DNA of 64,000 bases from Falsiroseomonas sp050563525 (lineage in GTDB: Bacteria; Pseudomonadota; Alphaproteobacteria; Acetobacterales; Acetobacteraceae): assembly GCF_050563525.1 (NCBI RefSeq), contig NZ_JBNXUN010000005.1, positions 186,001 through 250,000 on the forward strand, written 5' to 3'. The translations under genes were made by a program, and so were the position numbers. The notes beneath the pieces are model-generated. The model saw only the letters and a program-made list of their open reading frames with translations, did no database searches and was not told the origin of the DNA. Positions 55,919-64,000 of this stretch are shown here, piece after piece. How positions within the stretch are numbered: the stretch's first letter is position 1; each line of letters begins with the position of its first letter.

Positions 55919-58843
55919 ATGTTGATCAAGCGCTCCGAGGGAAAGGCCGCACGCCAGCGCCTGTCCGCGGCCTACCAGGGACTTTCATCAGGCGGGCTGG
56001 ACCGCCGCAGCTTCCTTCGTCAGGCGGGTTTCGCGGGTGCCGGCCTCGCCGCGCTCGGCTCGCTCGGCGCCTCCCGCGCCCAGGCGGCGCCAGGGGCGGC
56101 GATGGGCGTGCATGACCATGCGCGGCCCGTGCAGCGCATCAAGAACATCTGCACCCATTGCTCGGTCGGGTGCTCCGTCGTCGCGGAGGTGCAGAACGGC
56201 GTCTGGGTGGGGCAGGAGCCGGCCTGGGCCAGCCCGATCAACCGCGGCACGCATTGCGCCAAGGGCGCCTCGGTGCGGGAGCTGGTGCATGGCGACCGGC
56301 GCCTGAAATACCCGATGAAGATGGTGAACGGGCAGTGGCAGCGCCTGTCCTGGGACGTCGCCTTGTCGGAAATCGCCGACAAGATGATGACGATCCGGCA
56401 GGAGTCGGGTCCGGACAGCATGTTCCTGCTGGGCAGCGCCAAGTTCTCGAACGAGGGCGCCTACCTGTTCCGCAAGTTCGCGGCCTTCTGGGGAACCAAC
56501 AGCGTCGACCATCAGGCGCGCATCTGCCACTCGACCACGGTTGCCGGCGTCGCCAACACCTGGGGCTACGGCGCGCAGACCAACTCCTACAACGACATCC
56601 GCAATTCCAAGACCATGATCATCATGGGCGGGAACCCGGCGGAGGCGCATCCGGTCAGCCTGCAGCACGTGCTGTCGGGCAAGGAACGCAACCGCGCGAA
56701 CCTGATCGTCATCGACCCGCGCTTCACCCGCACGGCCGCACACGCCAATGAATATGTCCGCATCCGGCCGGGCACGGACATCCCGATCATCTGGGGCATG
56801 CTGCACCACATTTTCGCGAATGGATGGGAGGACAAGCAGTTCATCGCCCAGCGCGTCTACGGCATGGACCAGATCCGCGCCGAATGCGCGAAGTGGACGC
56901 CGGAGGAGGTGGAGCGTGTCACCGGCGTGCCGGGTGCGCAGTTGAGGAAGGTGGCGGAAGCCTTCGCGACGCAGAAGCCGGCGACGCTGATCTGGTGCAT
57001 GGGCGCGACGCAGAAGACCGTCGGCACGGCGAATGTCCGCGCCTTCTCGATCCTGCTGCTGGCCACCGGCAATGTCGGCGCCGACGGCACCGGGGCCAAC
57101 ATCTTCCGTGGCCACTGCAACGTGCAGGGCGCCACCGACTTCGGCCTCGATGTGACCACGCTGCCGGCCTACTATGGGCTCGACGAGAACGCCTGGCGGC
57201 ATTGGTCGCGCGTCTGGAACGTGCGCTACGAGGACATGGTCGCCCGCTTCGACAGCCCGGCGATGATGGGTACGCCGGGCATCCCGACGACGCGGTATTT
57301 CGACGCGATCACGCTGCCCAAGGACCAGATCCAGCAGCGCGACCGCCTGCGCGGCATGCTGGTTGTGGGCCATGGCGGCAACACCGTCACCCGCATGCCG
57401 GAGGCGGTCAAAGGCCTTGAGGCGCTGGACCTGCTGGTCGTCGCCGACCCGCACCCCACCACCTTCGCCGTGCTGTCGAACCGGAAGGACAATACCTACC
57501 TGCTGCCGGCCAGCACGCAGTTCGAATGCGACGGCAGCCGCAGCGCCTCCAACCGTTCGTTGCAGTGGGGCAGCCGCATCGTCGCCCCGCTGTTCGAATC
57601 CAAGACCGACTACGAGATGATGTACCGCCTGGCCGGCGCGCTGGATGCCGCCGCCGAACGCAAGAACATGCCGGTCCGGATCCGGGAGGAGATGTTCAAG
57701 CCTTACGAGATCAAGGACAACGCGCCGACCGCCGAGAGCATCCTGCGCGAGATCAACCGCGGCTCGCTCAGCACCGGCTATTCCGGGCAGTCGCCGGAAC
57801 GCCTGAAGCTGCACATGGAACACCAGGACAAGTTCGACCTGGTGACACTGCGCGGCGCCGCGGGCTCGCCGGTCGAGAACGAGTTCTACGGCCTGCCCTG
57901 GCCCTGCTGGGGCACGCCGGAGATGAAGCATCCCGGCACGCACATCCTGTACAACACGAACCTGCACGTGAAGAACGGCGGCGGCACCTTCCGCGCCCGC
58001 TTCGGCGTGGAACGCGAGGGCCAGACGCTGCTGGCGGAAGGCTCCTACTCGCTGGGGTCCGAAATCCAGGACGGCTACCCGGAATTCACCGTCGCCGTGC
58101 TCAAGCGCCTCGGCTGGTATGAGGAGCTGACGGCCGCGGAGCGCGGCTGGATCGAGAGCAACGGCGGCACCTTCTCCTGGGCCACCGACCTGTCCTGCGG
58201 CATCATCCGCGTGGCGATGGAACATGGCTGCGTGCCCTACGGCAACGCCAAGGCCCGCGCCGTGGCGTGGAACCTGCCGGACCCGGTGCCGGTGCACCGG
58301 GAGCCGATCTACACGCCTCGCACCGACCTGATCGCGCAGTACCCGACGCTGCCGGACCGCCGCGGCTTCCGCCTGCCGCATCTCGGGCAATCCGTGCAGA
58401 ACCGCTCCCGCCAGGTGGCGCCGGACTTCCCCATCATCCTCACCTCCGGCCGGCTGGTCGAATACGAGGGTGGCGGCGAGGAGACCCGCTCCAACAAGTG
58501 GCTGGCCGAGTTGCAGCAGGACATGTTCGTCGAGATCAACCCGGAGGATGCGCGCAGCCGCAACATCCGCGACGGCCAGTTCGTCTGGGTGCTGGGGCCG
58601 GAGAACAGTTCGAAGGCCCGCGTGAAGGCGCTGGTGACGGAACGCGTCGGACGTGGTGTGGCGTGGATGCCGTTCCACTTCGCCGGCTGGTTCCAGGGCG
58701 AGGACCAGCGCAGCAAATATCCGCAGGGCACCGACCCGATCGTGCTCGGCGAGAGCGTGAATACCGTGACCACCTATGGCTACGACCCGGTGACCTTCAT
58801 GCAGGAAACCAAGGTCACCCTCTGCCAGATCCGGAGTGCCTGA
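55919..58843 (+). CDS. fdhA: Formate dehydrogenase alpha subunit (Cys-type, Tat-exported)
   Basis: Catalytic subunit oxidising formate to CO2 in the periplasm. 974 residues. Tat motif LDRRSFLRQAG (residues 27-37). [4Fe-4S] ligands C78, C81, C85 and C113. The active-site segment is DHQARICHSTTVAGVANTWG, with Cys203 where E. coli FdnG has selenocysteine, followed by the conserved His204. Bis-MGD-binding segments follow through RNADIR-like regions and the C-terminal NPEDARSRNIRDGQFVWVLG. The gene is followed by 1 bp and then fdhB. The Cys form uses molybdenum (or tungsten) without Sec. Confidence 0.95.
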   Translation: MLIKRSEGKAARQRLSAAYQGLSSGGLDRRSFLRQAGFAGAGLAALGSLGASRAQAAPGAAMGVHDHARPVQRIKNICTHCSVGCSVVAEVQNGVWVGQEPAWASPINRGTHCAKGASVRELVHGDRRLKYPMKMVNGQWQRLSWDVALSEIADKMMTIRQESGPDSMFLLGSAKFSNEGAYLFRKFAAFWGTNSVDHQARICHSTTVAGVANTWGYGAQTNSYNDIRNSKTMIIMGGNPAEAHPVSLQHVLSGKERNRANLIVIDPRFTRTAAHANEYVRIRPGTDIPIIWGMLHHIFANGWEDKQFIAQRVYGMDQIRAECAKWTPEEVERVTGVPGAQLRKVAEAFATQKPATLIWCMGATQKTVGTANVRAFSILLLATGNVGADGTGANIFRGHCNVQGATDFGLDVTTLPAYYGLDENAWRHWSRVWNVRYEDMVARFDSPAMMGTPGIPTTRYFDAITLPKDQIQQRDRLRGMLVVGHGGNTVTRMPEAVKGLEALDLLVVADPHPTTFAVLSNRKDNTYLLPASTQFECDGSRSASNRSLQWGSRIVAPLFESKTDYEMMYRLAGALDAAAERKNMPVRIREEMFKPYEIKDNAPTAESILREINRGSLSTGYSGQSPERLKLHMEHQDKFDLVTLRGAAGSPVENEFYGLPWPCWGTPEMKHPGTHILYNTNLHVKNGGGTFRARFGVEREGQTLLAEGSYSLGSEIQDGYPEFTVAVLKRLGWYEELTAAERGWIESNGGTFSWATDLSCGIIRVAMEHGCVPYGNAKARAVAWNLPDPVPVHREPIYTPRTDLIAQYPTLPDRRGFRLPHLGQSVQNRSRQVAPDFPIILTSGRLVEYEGGGEETRSNKWLAELQQDMFVEINPEDARSRNIRDGQFVWVLGPENSSKARVKALVTERVGRGVAWMPFHFAGWFQGEDQRSKYPQGTDPIVLGESVNTVTTYGYDPVTFMQETKVTLCQIRSA

Positions 58844-58844
58844 C

Positions 58845-59441
58845 ATGGCGCGCATGAAATTCCTCTGTGACAGCGACCGCTGCATCGAATGCAACGCCTG
58901 CGTCACCGCCTGCAAGAACGAGCACGAGGTACCCTGGGGCATCAACCGCCGCCGCGTCGTCACCATCAACGACGGCAAGCCCGGCGAGCGGTCCATCTCC
59001 ATGGCCTGCATGCACTGCACCGACGCGCCCTGTGCCGCCGTCTGTCCCGTCAGTTGCTTCTACACCACGGCGGACGCCATCGTGCTGCACGACAAGGATC
59101 TGTGCATCGGCTGCGGCTACTGCTTCTACGCCTGCCCGTTCGGTGCGCCGCAGTATCCGCGCGTCGGCAATTTCGGCGGCCGCGGCAAGATGGACAAATG
59201 CACCTACTGCGCCGGTGGGCCGCAGCAGGACAACACGGTGGTGGAGTATACGCAGTACGGCGCCAATCGCCTGGCCGAGGGCAAGCTGCCGCTGTGCGCC
59301 GAGATGTGCAGCACCAAGGCGCTGCTGGCCGGCGATGGCGAGATGATCGCCACCATCTACCGGGAACGTGTCCAGGCCCGCGGCTATGGCGCCGGCGCCT
59401 GGGGTTGGCGCACCGCCTACCAGGAAACGGTGACGGTCTGA
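58845..59441 (+). CDS. fdhB: Formate dehydrogenase beta subunit, four [4Fe-4S] clusters
   Basis: A 198-residue ferredoxin-type subunit (FDH3 beta). The cluster motifs are CIECNACVTACKNEHEVPW, CMHCTDAPCAAVCPVSC, CIGCGYCFYACPFGAPQ, and CTYC with a later LCAEMCSTKA. It carries electrons from FdhA to the cytochrome subunit. It lacks a C-terminal membrane anchor. Start ATG at 58845 puts MARMKFLCDSDRC at the N-terminus. Its stop overlaps fdhC (TGATG). Confidence 0.95.
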   Translation: MARMKFLCDSDRCIECNACVTACKNEHEVPWGINRRRVVTINDGKPGERSISMACMHCTDAPCAAVCPVSCFYTTADAIVLHDKDLCIGCGYCFYACPFGAPQYPRVGNFGGRGKMDKCTYCAGGPQQDNTVVEYTQYGANRLAEGKLPLCAEMCSTKALLAGDGEMIATIYRERVQARGYGAGAWGWRTAYQETVTV

Positions 59442-60637
59442 TGCGCAACGTCCTGTTCGTGGCGGCGCTGCTGCTGGCGCCGCCCGCGTTCGCGCAATCC
59501 CAGCCCGGCGCGCCCGCGGCCGGTGCGCCGGAAATCCAGGCCCCGGTGCCGGAAGTCGGTGCCGGCCGCGGCAGCCAGCCGGGCGGTCAGGTTCCGGAAT
59601 CGACGGCGCAGGGCGATACGCCAACAGGCACGCCCGCCCCGGCGGCGGCCGAGGCGGTCACCGCGCCGCAGCCGCGCCAGCCGGCCAACGTACCGCCGAC
59701 GCCGGCCCCCTTCAGCGGCGGCCAGCTTTCTGCCGAGGAGCTGGAACTGCAATCCGCGCTGCGCGGCGGCAGCATCAGCGGCCGCATCACCATCCCGGAC
59801 CGCCAGGCGGCCACCCTCATCCAGCCCGAGGGCCGGGAGTGGCGCGACTTCCACAACCGCACGCTCACCTGGGTCGGCGGCGTCGCCGTGCTCGGCATGT
59901 TCGTGATCCTGGCGCTGTTCTACATGACCAAGGGGCGCATACAGGTGGAGGGCGGCCTGTCCGGCCGCACCATCCAGCGCTTCAACCTGTTCGAGCGAGT
60001 GGCGCACTGGATGACGGCGACCAGCTTCATCGTGCTGGGCCTGTCGGGCCTCAACCTGACCTTCGGCCGCTTCATCCTGCTGCCGCTGGTGGGGCCGGAG
60101 GCATTCACCGCGATCAGCCTGTGGGGCAAGATCGCGCACAACTACCTGGCCTTCCCCTTCACCCTCGGCATCCTGGTGCTGTTCCTGGTCTGGGTGAAGG
60201 ACAACATCCCGGACCGCCTGGACTGGGCATGGCTCAAGGCCGGCGGCGGCTTCATCGGCCGTGGGCATCCGCAGGCGAAGCGCTTCAACGCCGGGCAGAA
60301 GATGGTGTTCTGGATCACCGTGCTCGGCGGCACGCTGGTCGCCGTTTCGGGCTACGTGCTGATCTTCCCCTTCGCCGTCACCGACATGGCGGGGCAGCAG
60401 CTCGCGCACATCGTGCACGGGGTCCTGTCCGTGCTGATGATCGCGGCGATGCTGGCGCATATCTACATCGGCTCGCTCGGCATGGCCGGTGCCTATGACG
60501 CGATGGGCACGGGGCAGGTCGATCTCGCCTGGGCCCGCGAGCATCACGGCCTGTGGGTGGAGGAGGAACTGGCGAAGGCGCGGGAAACCGTCGTCGGCGG
60601 CCCGCCCACCACCGCCCGGCCCGTCGGCGCGGACTGA
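59441..60637 (+). CDS. fdhC: Formate dehydrogenase gamma subunit (cytochrome b556)
   Basis: A 398-residue membrane subunit. A signal peptide (LFVAALLLAPPAFA) and a long Pro/Ala-rich low-complexity linker (about 20-100) precede the conserved REWRDFHNRTLTWVGG. Four or more membrane helices carry heme-ligand histidines (FERVAHWMTATSF, WGKIAHNYLAF, LAHIVHGVLSVLM, LAHIYIGSLGM). It delivers electrons to quinone. The extended linker before the core is longer than in FdnI-type subunits. Last gene of the operon before the terminator. Confidence 0.93.
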   Translation: MRNVLFVAALLLAPPAFAQSQPGAPAAGAPEIQAPVPEVGAGRGSQPGGQVPESTAQGDTPTGTPAPAAAEAVTAPQPRQPANVPPTPAPFSGGQLSAEELELQSALRGGSISGRITIPDRQAATLIQPEGREWRDFHNRTLTWVGGVAVLGMFVILALFYMTKGRIQVEGGLSGRTIQRFNLFERVAHWMTATSFIVLGLSGLNLTFGRFILLPLVGPEAFTAISLWGKIAHNYLAFPFTLGILVLFLVWVKDNIPDRLDWAWLKAGGGFIGRGHPQAKRFNAGQKMVFWITVLGGTLVAVSGYVLIFPFAVTDMAGQQLAHIVHGVLSVLMIAAMLAHIYIGSLGMAGAYDAMGTGQVDLAWAREHHGLWVEEELAKARETVVGGPPTTARPVGAD

Positions 60638-60655
60638 GGCGCCCTTTCCTTGTGC

Positions 60656-60690
60656 GGCCCGCCGTGGTGCAAGCCATGGCGGGCCTTTTT
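60656..60690 (+). terminator. Intrinsic terminator of the FDH operon
   Basis: GGCCCGCCGTGG pairs with CCATGGCGGGCC (11 of 12 bases) around the loop TGCAAG, followed by TTTTT at 60686-60690. It is 18 bp after the fdhC stop and just before mobB. Confidence 0.92.
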
Positions 60691-60710
60691 CATTTGCGGG
60701 ATACCGAGCG

Positions 60711-61214
60711 TTGCGCGTGATCGGATTGGCGGGCTGGAGCGGCTCCGGCAAGACCACCCTGCTGGCCCGGCTGATCCCGGCGCTGTCCGCGCATGGCCTG
60801 TCCGTTTCCACGCTGAAGCACGCACATCACGGCTTCGACGTGGACCAGCCGGGCAAGGACAGCCACACGCACCGGCAGGCCGGGGCGCGGCAGGTGCTGG
60901 TCTCCTCCGCCAATCGCTGGGCGCTGATGACGGAGCTGCGCGGCGCGGCGGAGCCGACCCTGCCGGAGTTGCTGGCGCGCTTCGACCGGGTGGACCTGAT
61001 CCTGATCGAGGGCTTCAAGCGCGACCCGCACCCGAAGATCGAAGTGCACCGCGCCGCCAACGGCAAGTCCTGGCTGCACCCGGAGGACCCGGCCATCGTC
61101 GCCGTCGCCAGTGATGTGCCGCCGCCTTCCACGCGCCTGCCACACACCCATCTGGACGACATCGCGGGCATCGCCGGGCTGGCGCTGGCCCATGCGGTTC
61201 CGTGGCCGGGCTGA
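60711..61214 (+). CDS. mobB: Molybdopterin-guanine dinucleotide biosynthesis adapter MobB (non-ATG start)
   Basis: A 167-residue P-loop GTPase: GLAGWSGSGKTTLLARLIPA Walker A, then STLKHAHHGFDVDQPGKDSH and LILIEGFKRDPHPKIEVHR. It assists MobA in attaching GMP to molybdopterin, the form needed by FDH and SoeA-like enzymes. No ATG is available; TTG at 60711 or GTG at 60717 must be used. It begins about 20 bp beyond the FDH terminator, so it probably has its own promoter or depends on read-through. Confidence 0.92.
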   Translation: MRVIGLAGWSGSGKTTLLARLIPALSAHGLSVSTLKHAHHGFDVDQPGKDSHTHRQAGARQVLVSSANRWALMTELRGAAEPTLPELLARFDRVDLILIEGFKRDPHPKIEVHRAANGKSWLHPEDPAIVAVASDVPPPSTRLPHTHLDDIAGIAGLALAHAVPWPG

Positions 61215-61226
61215 GAGGAGACAGGT

Positions 61227-62474
61227 TTGGCGCAGCTCAGCGACGACTGCTTCGCCTTCGGCGGGCCGCTGATGTCGGTGGACGAGGCGCAGGCTCTGAT
61301 TGCCGACCGCGTGCCCGCCCTGGCGGGCGAGGAGACGGCCGCTCTGCTGTCGGCCACCGGGCGCGTGCTGGCCGGCGACCTGCGGGCGCCGCTGCCGCTG
61401 CCGCCCTTCTTCAACTCCGCCGTCGATGGCTACGCCTTTCGCCATGCCGATCTCGCGGCGGCGGGCGAGACGCGGCTGCCCGTCGTGGCGCGGCTGCAGG
61501 CCGGGCAGGTGACGGCGGCGATCGCGCCCGGCACCAGCATCCGCATCTTCACCGGCGCGCCGATGCCGGAGGGCGCAGACACCGTGATGATGCAGGAGGA
61601 TGCGCGGGAGGAGAGCGGCGCCGTGCTGCTCGCGCCCGGGCTGAAGCGCGGTGCCAATTGCCGCCCGGCCGGGGAGGATGTGGCGCAGGGCGAGGTGGCG
61701 CTTACGGCCGGCCGCCGGTTGCTGCCGCCCGACATCGGGCTTGCCGCGGCGTTGGGGCTGACGGTGCTTCCGGTGCGGCGCCGCGTGCGGGTCGGCGTGT
61801 TCTCCACCGGCGACGAGCTGGCGGAGCCCGGCACCCCGCTCGGCGCCGCCCGCACCTATGATTCGAACCGCTTCACCCTGCTGGCGCTGCTGGCCGGGCT
61901 GCCGGCGGAGGCCTGCGACCTCGGCATCCTGCCGGATGAGCCGGAGGCCACCGCCGACGCCCTGACCCGCGCCGCCGCGACGCACGACCTGCTGCTGACC
62001 TCGGGCGGCGTCTCGACCGGAGAGGCGGACCATGTGAAGGCGGCGATCCAGCAGGGCGGCAGCCTGGTGTTCTGGCGGCTGGCCATCAAGCCGGGCCGGC
62101 CGGCGGCGATGGGGGTGATCGGGGGCACGCCGGTGGTGGGGCTGCCCGGCAACCCGGTGGCCGCCGTGGTCACCTTCCTGCACCTGGCTCGCCCGCTGGT
62201 GCTTCGGCTGGCCGGGGCCGAGGCGGAGCCGCTGCCGCGCTTCCCGGCCGAAGCCGGCTTCTCTTATCGCAAGAAGGCCGGACGGCGCGAATATGTGCGG
62301 GTGCGGCTGGCCGCCACGGATGGCCTGCCGCTGGCGCAGAAATTCGCGCGCGAGGGCGCCGGCCTACTGACCTCGCTCACCCGATCCGACGCCCTGGCCG
62401 AACTGCCGGAGGAGGTGACGCAGGTGGCGCCGGGCGACCGGATCAGGGTGCTGCCGTTCCGCGCGGTGTTCTGA
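61227..62474 (+). CDS. moeA: Molybdopterin molybdotransferase MoeA (TTG start)
   Basis: Inserts molybdate into adenylylated molybdopterin. The 415-residue protein has the MoeA N-terminus SVDEAQALIADRVPAL and PFFNSAVDGYAFRHADL. The RIFTGAPMPEGADTVMMQED loop, VGVFSTGDEL, TYDSNRFTLLALLAGL and GLPGNPVAAVVTFLHL complete domains I-III. TTG at 61227 follows an AGGAG site with a 6-base spacer and gives the conserved MAQLSDDCFAF leader. It is 12 bp after mobB. Confidence 0.94.
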   Translation: MAQLSDDCFAFGGPLMSVDEAQALIADRVPALAGEETAALLSATGRVLAGDLRAPLPLPPFFNSAVDGYAFRHADLAAAGETRLPVVARLQAGQVTAAIAPGTSIRIFTGAPMPEGADTVMMQEDAREESGAVLLAPGLKRGANCRPAGEDVAQGEVALTAGRRLLPPDIGLAAALGLTVLPVRRRVRVGVFSTGDELAEPGTPLGAARTYDSNRFTLLALLAGLPAEACDLGILPDEPEATADALTRAAATHDLLLTSGGVSTGEADHVKAAIQQGGSLVFWRLAIKPGRPAAMGVIGGTPVVGLPGNPVAAVVTFLHLARPLVLRLAGAEAEPLPRFPAEAGFSYRKKAGRREYVRVRLAATDGLPLAQKFAREGAGLLTSLTRSDALAELPEEVTQVAPGDRIRVLPFRAVF

Positions 62475-62483
62475 CCGGTCTGC

Positions 62484-62903
62484 TCAAGGCCTGGGATCCA
62501 GGATGCGGCGGAACGCCCGTTGACCTTCGGAATCCAGGCCCGCGGTTATCCACCCCTGGCGCAGGTAGAAGCTTTCAGCCCGTGTTCCGGCCGCCGTCTC
62601 CAGCGTCGCCGCCCGATGCCCCGCGGCGGCCAGGCTGGCGCAGGCGCGCGCCAGCAGGGCGCGGCCGATGCCGCGACCCTCATGATCCGGATGCACGAAC
62701 AGCGCCCAGATCGAGCCATCCCGGGGGTCGCCGGCGGAGAAGCCGAGGATCGCCGCTCCATCGTCCCAGACCCAGACGGGTCCGTGGGCGACGAACCAAG
62801 CATAGTCTCGGTCCGAGACCCGCCCCGGCGTCAGGATGTTTTCGCGCACGCTCCCGCGAATCTCCTTCAGCCGCGGAATATCCGCGGGAAGGGCGCGGCG
62901 GAT
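62484..62903 (-). CDS. GNAT-family acetyltransferase, start unresolved
   Basis: About 140 residues of a GNAT fold: IRRALPADIPRLKEIRGSVR, DRDYAWFVAHGPVWVWDDG, GSIWALFVHPDHEGRGIGRA (acetyl-CoA motif A, RGIGRA), and ETAAGTRAESFYLRQGW. The fold begins at about 62903, where the codon is ATC. No ATG, GTG or TTG in this frame lies between there and well inside the upstream gene, so either a rare codon starts it or a small indel has separated it from its start. The first standard codon inside (GTG of VRENIL) would cut off strand 1. Confidence 0.7.
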   Translation of the reverse strand: MRRALPADIPRLKEIRGSVRENILTPGRVSDRDYAWFVAHGPVWVWDDGAAILGFSAGDPRDGSIWALFVHPDHEGRGIGRALLARACASLAAAGHRAATLETAAGTRAESFYLRQGWITAGLDSEGQRAFRRILDPRP

Positions 62904-62911
62904 CGAAGCCG

Positions 62912-63037
62912 CTACAGGCGCACGCCCTGGGTTACGTTCCGCTGGTCCGCCGTCTGCTGGAAGTTGCGGTCCAACACGGCGTAGGCGCCGAAGGCGAGGA
63001 TGATGGCGGTTGCGGCGCCGAGCAGGATGGACTTCAT
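62912..63037 (-). CDS. Small conserved-type membrane protein
   Basis: A 41-residue protein: one membrane helix (ILLGAATAIILAFGAYAVL) and a polar tail ending RNVTQGVRL. ATG at 63037 overlaps the mobA stop (ATGA) and follows GGAGATC. Too small for a function call, but the coupling with mobA and the normal signal-anchor layout support a real gene. Confidence 0.65.
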   Translation of the reverse strand: MKSILLGAATAIILAFGAYAVLDRNFQQTADQRNVTQGVRL

Positions 63038-63687
63038 GGCGATGATCTCCCCGTTCCGTCCTGTATCGGATCGACCCCGGCCGGTTGCAAGAGCGCCTCG
63101 GCCGCGGCGAGATCCTCCGGCGCATTGGCGTTGAAGAAGGGGTCCACCGGCAGCGCCGGCCACTCCGCATGGGCGATGCCGTGCCGCGCGGTCCAGCGAT
63201 CGATCTTGCGTTCGCCGGCAGCCAGTGCCTCGCGCAGCGCCTGCCGCAGCGCGACAGGCCACAGGCCGATCGGCGGGTGGGTCTGGCCGGCGGACAGGGC
63301 GCAGGCGAGCGGCACGCCGGCGGCCTCCCGCGCCGCGTGAAGGCGGGTCACCAGGTCCAGCGGGATCAGCGGCGAGTCGCCGGGGACGGAGATCACCCAG
63401 GGCAGGTCCGACCGCTGCGCCGCCGCCCAATCCAGCGCCGCCAGGATGCCGGCGAGCGGGCCGGGATGGTCCGGCAGCCCATCCGGCACCACCGGCAAAC
63501 CCCAGGCGGCGAAGCGGGCCGGGTCGCCATTGGCGTTCAGCACCAGCACCGGCACCTGCGGTCGCAGCCGGTCCAGCACATGCGCCAGCAGCGGCCGGCC
63601 GGCGAGCAACCGCAGCGGCTTGTCGCCGCCGCCCATGCGCCGCGCCAGCCCGCCGGCCAGCACCACGGCGAGGGAATCAGCCCGCAT
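63034..63687 (-). CDS. mobA: Molybdenum cofactor guanylyltransferase MobA
   Basis: Adds GMP to Mo-molybdopterin. 217 residues with the nucleotide-binding loop LAGGLARRMGGGDKPL near residue 10, the metal site in VISVPGDSPLIPLDLV and PIGLWPVALRQALREAL. The C-terminal DPFFNANAPEDLAAAE is the usual family tail. Overlaps fdhD upstream by 11 bp and the small membrane protein gene downstream by 4 bp, forming an fdhD-mobA-small protein-GNAT transcription unit. Confidence 0.95.
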   Translation of the reverse strand: MRADSLAVVLAGGLARRMGGGDKPLRLLAGRPLLAHVLDRLRPQVPVLVLNANGDPARFAAWGLPVVPDGLPDHPGPLAGILAALDWAAAQRSDLPWVISVPGDSPLIPLDLVTRLHAAREAAGVPLACALSAGQTHPPIGLWPVALRQALREALAAGERKIDRWTARHGIAHAEWPALPVDPFFNANAPEDLAAAEALLQPAGVDPIQDGTGRSSP

Positions 63688-64000
63688 CGGAATGGCCTGT
63701 CGCCTCGGCGCTGTTCTTGCGCCAGTGCTTCGCCGATTCCTCCGGCACATGAGCCAGGTCGGCGTCGAAGACGATACGGTCTTCCCCGGCAAGGGCCACG
63801 AACCGCTTGCCCTTGCAGCGGCCGATCAGGGTCAGGTTCGCCTCCCGCGCCAGCTCCACCCCCCAGGCGGTGAAGCCGGAGCGGGACAGCAGGATGGGGA
63901 TGCCCATGCGGACGGTCTTGATGACCATCTCCGAGGTCAGGCGCCCGGTGGTGTAGAAGATCTTGTCCTCCGGCGCCTCATCCTCCCGGAACATCCAGCC
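63677..64000 (-). CDS. fdhD: FdhD sulfurtransferase, partial (N-terminus outside window)
   Basis: The C-terminal ~107 residues of FdhD, which passes sulfur from IscS to the Mo cofactor of formate dehydrogenase. TGRLTSEMVIKTVRMGIPIL, SRSGFTAWGVELAREANLTL and LIGRCKGKRF are characteristic. The C-terminal tail (EESAKHWRKNSAEATGHSDA) is extended. The start lies past the right edge of the window. Adjacent to mobA and convergent to the FDH operon it serves. Confidence 0.93.
   Translation of the reverse strand, partial: GWMFREDEAPEDKIFYTTGRLTSEMVIKTVRMGIPILLSRSGFTAWGVELAREANLTLIGRCKGKRFVALAGEDRIVFDADLAHVPEESAKHWRKNSAEATGHSDAG

Noticed and set aside
55988..59020. A 1010-codon minus-strand frame opposite fdhA and fdhB
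   Set aside because: The plus strand encodes complete, motif-rich FDH subunits; the antisense translation has no recognisable domain.
1..64000. CRISPR arrays, tRNA or rRNA genes and a replication origin
   Set aside because: No regularly spaced repeats, no cloverleaf or rRNA-like sequence and no origin-like iterons were seen on either strand.

Overview
The window is high-GC, mostly densely coded DNA of an alphaproteobacterium, most plausibly a member of the Acetobacteraceae (Roseomonas-like). This rests on the gene content: several Bug/TctC solute receptors, a periplasmic formate dehydrogenase with its alphaproteobacterial accessory genes, and a SoeA-type molybdoenzyme. It is inference; no rRNA or tRNA is present to confirm it.

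Layout. (1) 1-8351 is core-like: a partial SoeA-type molybdoenzyme, a Spy-like periplasmic protein, a Crp/Fnr regulator, aroC, a DUF1772 membrane protein, fabI, pdxH, a kinase-like/P-loop fusion and a universal stress protein. (2) 8362-43939 is an accessory segment bounded by two directly oriented copies of one IS5-family element: a truncated copy at 8362-8655 and a nearly full-length copy at 43107-43939. Joining the two outer flanks gives a single CCTAGG site between the ends of two convergent genes, the universal stress gene and a DUF1203 gene. The whole 35.6 kb therefore looks like one insertion. (3) 43939-49215 holds DUF1203, a pirin, an RTX repeat protein, a lipase-like hydrolase, a CurA-like reductase and a decayed ccdAB toxin-antitoxin pair. 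(4) 49272-64000 is a formate dehydrogenase and molybdenum-cofactor region: a polyferredoxin, a lipoate/biotin ligase-like protein, DUF6505, DUF6352, DUF3305, DUF3306, a TorD-like chaperone, a small Tat-signal protein, FdhABC, MobB and MoeA, then convergent GNAT, a small membrane protein, MobA and FdhD.

Inside the island are at least four catabolic modules. 8.7-20.0 kb: SDR, dipeptide-type ABC importer, GntR regulator, two class III CoA-transferases, and a cysteine-less thiolase-like protein with its DUF35 partner, which may together form a retro-aldolase. 22.1-26.5 kb: GntR regulator, Bug receptor and a two-subunit molybdenum hydroxylase. 26.5-30.7 kb: a DRE-TIM lyase divergent from Bug, CoA-transferase and Bug. 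30.7-37.5 kb: a GntR/UTRA operon (cupin, PanE-like reductase, Bug, hydrolase) divergent from a lone xanthine-dehydrogenase-type large subunit. From 37.5 to 43 kb there are surface and polysaccharide genes, among them a PEP-CTERM protein behind a consensus sigma-54 promoter, together with gene debris.

Functionally the window is rich in molybdenum enzymes: the SoeA-like protein, FdhA and two xanthine-oxidase-family proteins. The cofactor genes mobA, mobB, moeA and fdhD lie nearby. The island probably lets the host import and degrade unusual carboxylic or heterocyclic acids; the substrates cannot be read from the sequence.
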